In this document: piece by piece, positions 60,643 to 64,000 of the stretch
Layout: each line of letters starts with the position of its first letter
How positions within the stretch are numbered: position 1 is the stretch's first letter
Position numbers and translations under genes: made by a program
Source of the DNA: Pseudarthrobacter sp. NBSH8
GTDB lineage: Bacteria; Actinomycetota; Actinomycetes; Actinomycetales; Micrococcaceae
Length of the DNA: 64,000 nt
Direction of reading: 5' to 3'
NCBI RefSeq assembly: GCF_014217545.1
Contig: NZ_CP043178.1
Span: 558,001 to 622,000 of the forward strand
The notes under the pieces: model-generated
Told to the model about the DNA's origin: nothing
Database searches by the model: none
Seen by the model: the letters and a program-made list of their open reading frames with translations, nothing else

Positions 60643-60653
60643 GGGTTGTTGTT

Positions 60654-61304
60654 ATGTTGACCCGCAGACTCCTCCAGCTCTTTATCGGCCTCGCCATGTA
60701 TGGCATCTCCCTGGCCATGTTCATCCGTGCCGGACTTGGACTGGATCCGTGGGATGTGTTCCATCAGGGGGTGGCCGGCAGGACCGGGCTGAGTATCGGC
60801 GTGGTGGTCATCATTGTGAGTTTCCTGGTGCTGCTGCTCTGGATCCCGCTCCGGCAGTGGCCCGGGTTCGGCACCCTTTGCAACGCCGTGCTGGTGGGCG
60901 TTTTCGCAGACATCGGGCTGGCCTTGATCCCGGCGTTCTCGCATCTGGGCGGCCAGATCGGCATGCTGGCCGGCGCAGTGCTGCTGAACGGCATCGCGTC
61001 CGCATGCTACATCGGCGCGCGGTTCGGTCCGGGCGCAAGGGATGGCCTGATGACCGGGCTGGCGCGGCGCACCGGCTGGTCCGTGCGGGTCTCGCGCACG
61101 CTGATCGAAGTTGTCGTGTTGGGAGTGGGCTGGCTGCTGGGCGGTTCCGTGGGCGTGGGCACGGTGGTTTACGCCCTCGCCATCGGGCCGCTGGTGCAGC
61201 TGCTGCTCCCGCGGTTCATGGTGCCCGCAGTGCTCCCGCCGGACACTGCTGGCCTGGACGCTGCCGAGCCGGTCGCCGTCGAACCCGGGGCCAGGACTTT
61301 CTAG
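60654..61304 (+). CDS. yczE: YczE-family membrane protein
   Basis: This 216-residue membrane protein has five or six helices. It opens LLQLFIGLAMYGISLAMFIRAGLGLDPWDVFHQGVA, with GLDPWDVFHQG the family hallmark. Later blocks are NAVLVGVFADIGLALIP, ACYIGARFGPGARDGLMTGLARRTGWSVRVSR and GVGTVVYALAIGPLVQLLLP. The family is tied to MocR-type YczR regulators and is thought to transport or sense a small molecule; the substrate is unknown. The ATG at 60654 is used because the first helix starts at once; a longer frame from 60591 would read through the operator. Confidence 0.88.
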   Translation: MLTRRLLQLFIGLAMYGISLAMFIRAGLGLDPWDVFHQGVAGRTGLSIGVVVIIVSFLVLLLWIPLRQWPGFGTLCNAVLVGVFADIGLALIPAFSHLGGQIGMLAGAVLLNGIASACYIGARFGPGARDGLMTGLARRTGWSVRVSRTLIEVVVLGVGWLLGGSVGVGTVVYALAIGPLVQLLLPRFMVPAVLPPDTAGLDAAEPVAVEPGARTF

Positions 61305-61310
61305 GAACCC

Positions 61311-62156
61311 CTAGGGCAGGACCGGCTGGCACGCCGGGCAGAAGTAGATGTCCCGTCCTTCTTCGCCGTTGGGTTTGCCCAGCACGCGGCGGCGGATGGG
61401 GGTCCGGCACTTCATGCACGGCTGGTGTTCCCGCCCGTAAACCCAGTAGCCCGGACGGCCCGCCATCCGCCCGACGGGCATGCCGCGCGGATTAAGGATG
61501 GTCACCCGGCGTCCCGGGCCCAGGTTGGCTTCGAGCAGCTTCTTGGCATCCGTCATCAGGGTCCTGAGATCGGGGACAGCGGAGACCGGAGTCGCCGGGT
61601 GCGCACCGGACAAAAAGCAGGCTTCGCAGCGGTAGATGTTGCCGATTCCCGCCAGGTTGCGCTGGTCCAGCAGGGCGACGCCGACGGGTACGTCGGGTGC
61701 CGCGCGGATCCGCCGCTCTGCTTCAGCCGGGTCCCAGTCCGGACCCAACAGGTCCGGCCCCAGGTGACCCACGATGGTGTCCTCGTCCGCGGTGCGGACC
61801 ACTTCCACGATGCCCAGGGAAAATCCGACGGCGTCAGCAGCTGCCGTGCGCAGGACGCACCGGGCGGTGAATCCCGGCTTCCGCCAGCGTCCGCCGGGCG
61901 GATAGACCTGCCAGGTGCCTTCCATTTTCAGGTGCGAGTGGATAGTGAGTTTCCGTTCCTCCCGTCCGTGCCCGTCCGGTCCCACCACGCGCATCAGGAG
62001 GTGCTTGCCCCGCGGGACCACCTCTTCCACCGTCCAGCCCACCAGGTTCAGCGTGGCGAACCTCGGCACGCGGAAGTCTGATGCCGTGAGCGTCTGCCCC
62101 GCCAGGGCCTTGTGCAGTTCGGCGGCGGCCCGCCAGACGGAGTCGCCCTCAGGCAC
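61311..62156 (-). CDS. Fpg/Nei-family DNA glycosylase (Nei2-like)
   Basis: This base-excision-repair glycosylase/AP lyase has 281 residues. It begins MPEGDSVWRAA (Pro2 and Glu3 are the catalytic pair after Met removal). The H2TH region is around LDQRNLAGIGNIYRCEACFLSGAHP. The C-terminal zinc finger is CMKCRTPIRRRVLGKP to FCPACQ (two CxxC). The PEGDSV form suggests the Nei (oxidised pyrimidine) rather than MutM (8-oxoguanine) branch. Its start overlaps the lhr stop by 8 nt, a common actinobacterial arrangement that couples it to the helicase. Confidence 0.92.
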   Translation of the reverse strand: MPEGDSVWRAAAELHKALAGQTLTASDFRVPRFATLNLVGWTVEEVVPRGKHLLMRVVGPDGHGREERKLTIHSHLKMEGTWQVYPPGGRWRKPGFTARCVLRTAAADAVGFSLGIVEVVRTADEDTIVGHLGPDLLGPDWDPAEAERRIRAAPDVPVGVALLDQRNLAGIGNIYRCEACFLSGAHPATPVSAVPDLRTLMTDAKKLLEANLGPGRRVTILNPRGMPVGRMAGRPGYWVYGREHQPCMKCRTPIRRRVLGKPNGEEGRDIYFCPACQPVLP

Positions 62157-64000
62157 GGATCCTCAGACCTTTGGGTGTGGAGTAGGCCCCGGCGGCGGCG
62201 AGCGCGGCCGCCACGGGGGTGTCCAGGATGCCGTGGCCGTTGACTTTTTCCATGATCAACTTGTCCACCGCGCCCCGGGTGACCACACCCACCAGGGCCG
62301 CCCCGGCGGCGGACAGCACGGCCGCGTCCTCGCTGAAGGCCAGCAGGGTCTTGCCGCCGCGTTCCACGTAGAGGACCAGGGCGCCGTCCACCATGACCAC
62401 CAGCGCCCCTGCTTTCCGCCCTGGCCGGTGCCCGGTTCCGGCCTCCACGTTGAGTGCCGGCCACGGCAGCGCCGCGCCATAGGGGTTGGCGGGATCCGTG
62501 GCTGCAAGGGCCAGCGCCATTGGTTCGGGCTTGGCCAGCTGGGTGTCCTCGGAATAGGAGCGCAGCCGGTCCACGGTTGCGGGGACGGCGAACTGCGCGG
62601 CCCCAAGATGCTCGATGAAGTACCCGCGGCGGCAGCGTCCAGCCTCTTCCAGCCGAGCCAGGACCTTGTACATCAGGCCGAACCCGCCGAGGATCTGCTC
62701 CGCCATGACCGATCCCCGGGTCACCACGCCATACCGGTCCAACAACAGTTCAGCCGTGGCACGGGCGTGCATGGTGGCGTCGAGTTCGGGCGAGGGCAGG
62801 GCAGACCAACGCCCCGCAGCCAGCGGGGGTGTGGCCACTATGCCCGACAACGAGCCATACCGTCCGCCGCCCACTGCGGGGGAACCCAGCTCAGAGGAGC
62901 CCGTTCCGGGCGATCCCAGGAGGCCTGTGCCGTGCGAGCGGCCGAGCCTGCTCAGCCTGGGGGCACGGGCGCGGGGCGAGCGGGCCACTTGGCGGTGCGC
63001 CGTGTGGCCTCCCGCGATGAGGGCGCGGACCGGGGCGAACGTGTCGCCGGTGATGCGGCCCGCCCAGGCCAGATCCCAGAGCGCGGACATCACTTCCTGG
63101 TCGCTGAGCACCGAGTCCATGCCACCGGCCACGTCCTTCAGCTGGCGGAAGAAATAGCCGCCGCCGTTGTTCCTCAGATGGTCAAGCAGGCGCTGCTGCG
63201 CGTCCCCGGGGTCGTATTCAACGGCGGGATTCAGCGTCAGCTCGGCGGAATCGGCCAAGTGCAGGCTGACCCAGCCGTCGTTTCCAGGCAGTGCTCCCGC
63301 GCCGGACCAGAGGAGCTCACCGGCGGCCATGAGCTCGTCGAGCATGGCGGGCTGGTAGTTGGAAACCCGGCTGGCCAGGACCAGCGGTTCCCATGCGGAA
63401 GCAGGCACCGGCACGCCGGAAAGCTGGTCAATCGCGGTGACAATTCCGTCCAGCCCCCGCAGGGATGGCTGCCCGCGACCCACGCCGGGAGTGCGGACGT
63501 GCTGCCAGGCCGGCAGGAAACGCCCGTAAGCGGCAGCGTCCACGGGTTCCACCTCGGCGCGCAGGGCTGCGAGCGAACGACGCCGGAGCTTGCGGAGAAC
63601 TTCGGCGTCGCACCATTCGCTGGTGGCGGGAGCAGGTAGATGCGTCTGCGGGGATTCTGTCGGGAGCGGCTGGGCTGTTTGGACATCCTCAACCGGTGTT
63701 TCGTCCGATCGCCCATAGCTGGCCGCCTGTTCCGGCGGGGCGGCGTGCGGCCGGAACTCGCCTTCCACCACCCGGCCATCCGCGGCGAGCCGTTTCAGTG
63801 CAGTACCGACCACGGCGACGCCAAGCCCCAGCCGGGCCGCGGCTTCCGCCGACGTGAAGGGTCCGTGCGTGCGGGCGTACCGGGAGACAAGGTCGCCCAA
63901 AGGGTCTGCCACAGGTTCGATGAAGGCCAGGGGAACGCCCATGGGCAGCGGAACACCGATGGCATCACGGAGCCGGGCAGCATCCTCGCCGGCGGCGAAG
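62149..64000 (-). CDS. lhr: Lhr-family ATP-dependent helicase, C-terminal part (truncated by window edge)
   Basis: Only the last roughly 617 codons are present, with no helicase motifs. The frame continues beyond 64000: FAAGEDAARLRDAIGVPLPMGVPLAFIEPVADPLGDLVSRYARTHGPFT reads through the ATG at 63942. The visible part corresponds to the winged helix and the long Lhr-C module of actinobacterial Lhr (usually about 1,500-1,650 residues): LGVAVVGTALKRLAADGRVVEG, LWSGAGALPGNDGWVSLHLADS, MSALWDLAWAGRITGDTFAPVRAL and LLDRYGVVTRGSVMAEQILGGFGLMYKVLARLEEAG. It probably acts in DNA repair together with the coupled Nei2-like glycosylase. Confidence 0.88.
   Translation of the reverse strand, partial: FAAGEDAARLRDAIGVPLPMGVPLAFIEPVADPLGDLVSRYARTHGPFTSAEAAARLGLGVAVVGTALKRLAADGRVVEGEFRPHAAPPEQAASYGRSDETPVEDVQTAQPLPTESPQTHLPAPATSEWCDAEVLRKLRRRSLAALRAEVEPVDAAAYGRFLPAWQHVRTPGVGRGQPSLRGLDGIVTAIDQLSGVPVPASAWEPLVLASRVSNYQPAMLDELMAAGELLWSGAGALPGNDGWVSLHLADSAELTLNPAVEYDPGDAQQRLLDHLRNNGGGYFFRQLKDVAGGMDSVLSDQEVMSALWDLAWAGRITGDTFAPVRALIAGGHTAHRQVARSPRARAPRLSRLGRSHGTGLLGSPGTGSSELGSPAVGGGRYGSLSGIVATPPLAAGRWSALPSPELDATMHARATAELLLDRYGVVTRGSVMAEQILGGFGLMYKVLARLEEAGRCRRGYFIEHLGAAQFAVPATVDRLRSYSEDTQLAKPEPMALALAATDPANPYGAALPWPALNVEAGTGHRPGRKAGALVVMVDGALVLYVERGGKTLLAFSEDAAVLSAAGAALVGVVTRGAVDKLIMEKVNGHGILDTPVAAALAAAGAYSTPKGLRIRA

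Overview
The window is high-GC actinobacterial DNA and most resembles an aerobic soil member of the Micrococcaceae (Arthrobacter/Pseudarthrobacter-like). The gene families point there: a RamB/ScfR-type regulator beside the glyoxylate shunt, an IdeR-type iron box, actinobacterial TGT, Nei2/Lhr and YczR/YczE pairs, and a group 1h (actinobacterial, high-affinity) [NiFe] hydrogenase. This assignment is by gene-family recognition; no database was searched. No tRNA, rRNA or CRISPR array was seen.

Left end (1-2.9 kb): a disrupted region. The truncated 5' part of a Gfo/Idh/MocA dehydrogenase (minus) and the truncated 3' part of a ROK regulator (plus) meet head to head, as if the divergent promoter and both N-termini were deleted. 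An IS1182-family element (about 1033-2857) follows and ends 16 nt before a CynX-type MFS gene. Central metabolism (4.3-16 kb): aceB and aceA, a divergent RamB/ScfR-like regulator, a TAXI binding protein with a two-component system but no TRAP membrane subunits, an MHS-family MFS carrier preceded by a coupled 23-codon leader ORF, poxB, and a decayed serpin gene.

Middle (16.4-38.6 kb): a pdxK/membrane protein/TIGR01777-epimerase operon; TetR with paired operators; a queuosine-salvage pair (YhhQ and TGT); several small housekeeping or unknown genes; an iron-regulated FbpABC ferric importer; GH76; a short-chain dehydrogenase/acyl-CoA dehydrogenase pair; and ppc.

Hydrogen block (38.7-53.3 kb): a FecBCD-like ABC importer, a divergent DUF6390-like gene, and a tightly packed minus-strand operon in the order hypA, hypB, hhyS, hhyL, NifU/Rieske-like hybrid, DUF5947-like, DUF6084-like, a 480-aa conserved protein, a 39-aa membrane peptide, endopeptidase, hypC and a disordered protein. 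A NiCoT nickel permease lies divergently from hypA. The logic is nickel uptake, nickel delivery (HypA/HypB), subunit synthesis, then processing; hypD, hypE and hypF are not in the window. Right end (53.4-64 kb): DedA, gene remnants, a macrodomain protein, an RluA-type pseudouridine synthase, TetR/DUF4188 around a 36-bp palindrome, YczR/YczE, and nei2 with lhr (running off the end).

The most unusual non-coding feature is a repeat built from the arm ACGCTCTCTCAC and its reverse complement, about 70-100 bp long, present five times. Four copies separate convergent transcription units (one of them ending in a decayed gene). It looks like a dispersed palindromic element that doubles as a bidirectional terminator.
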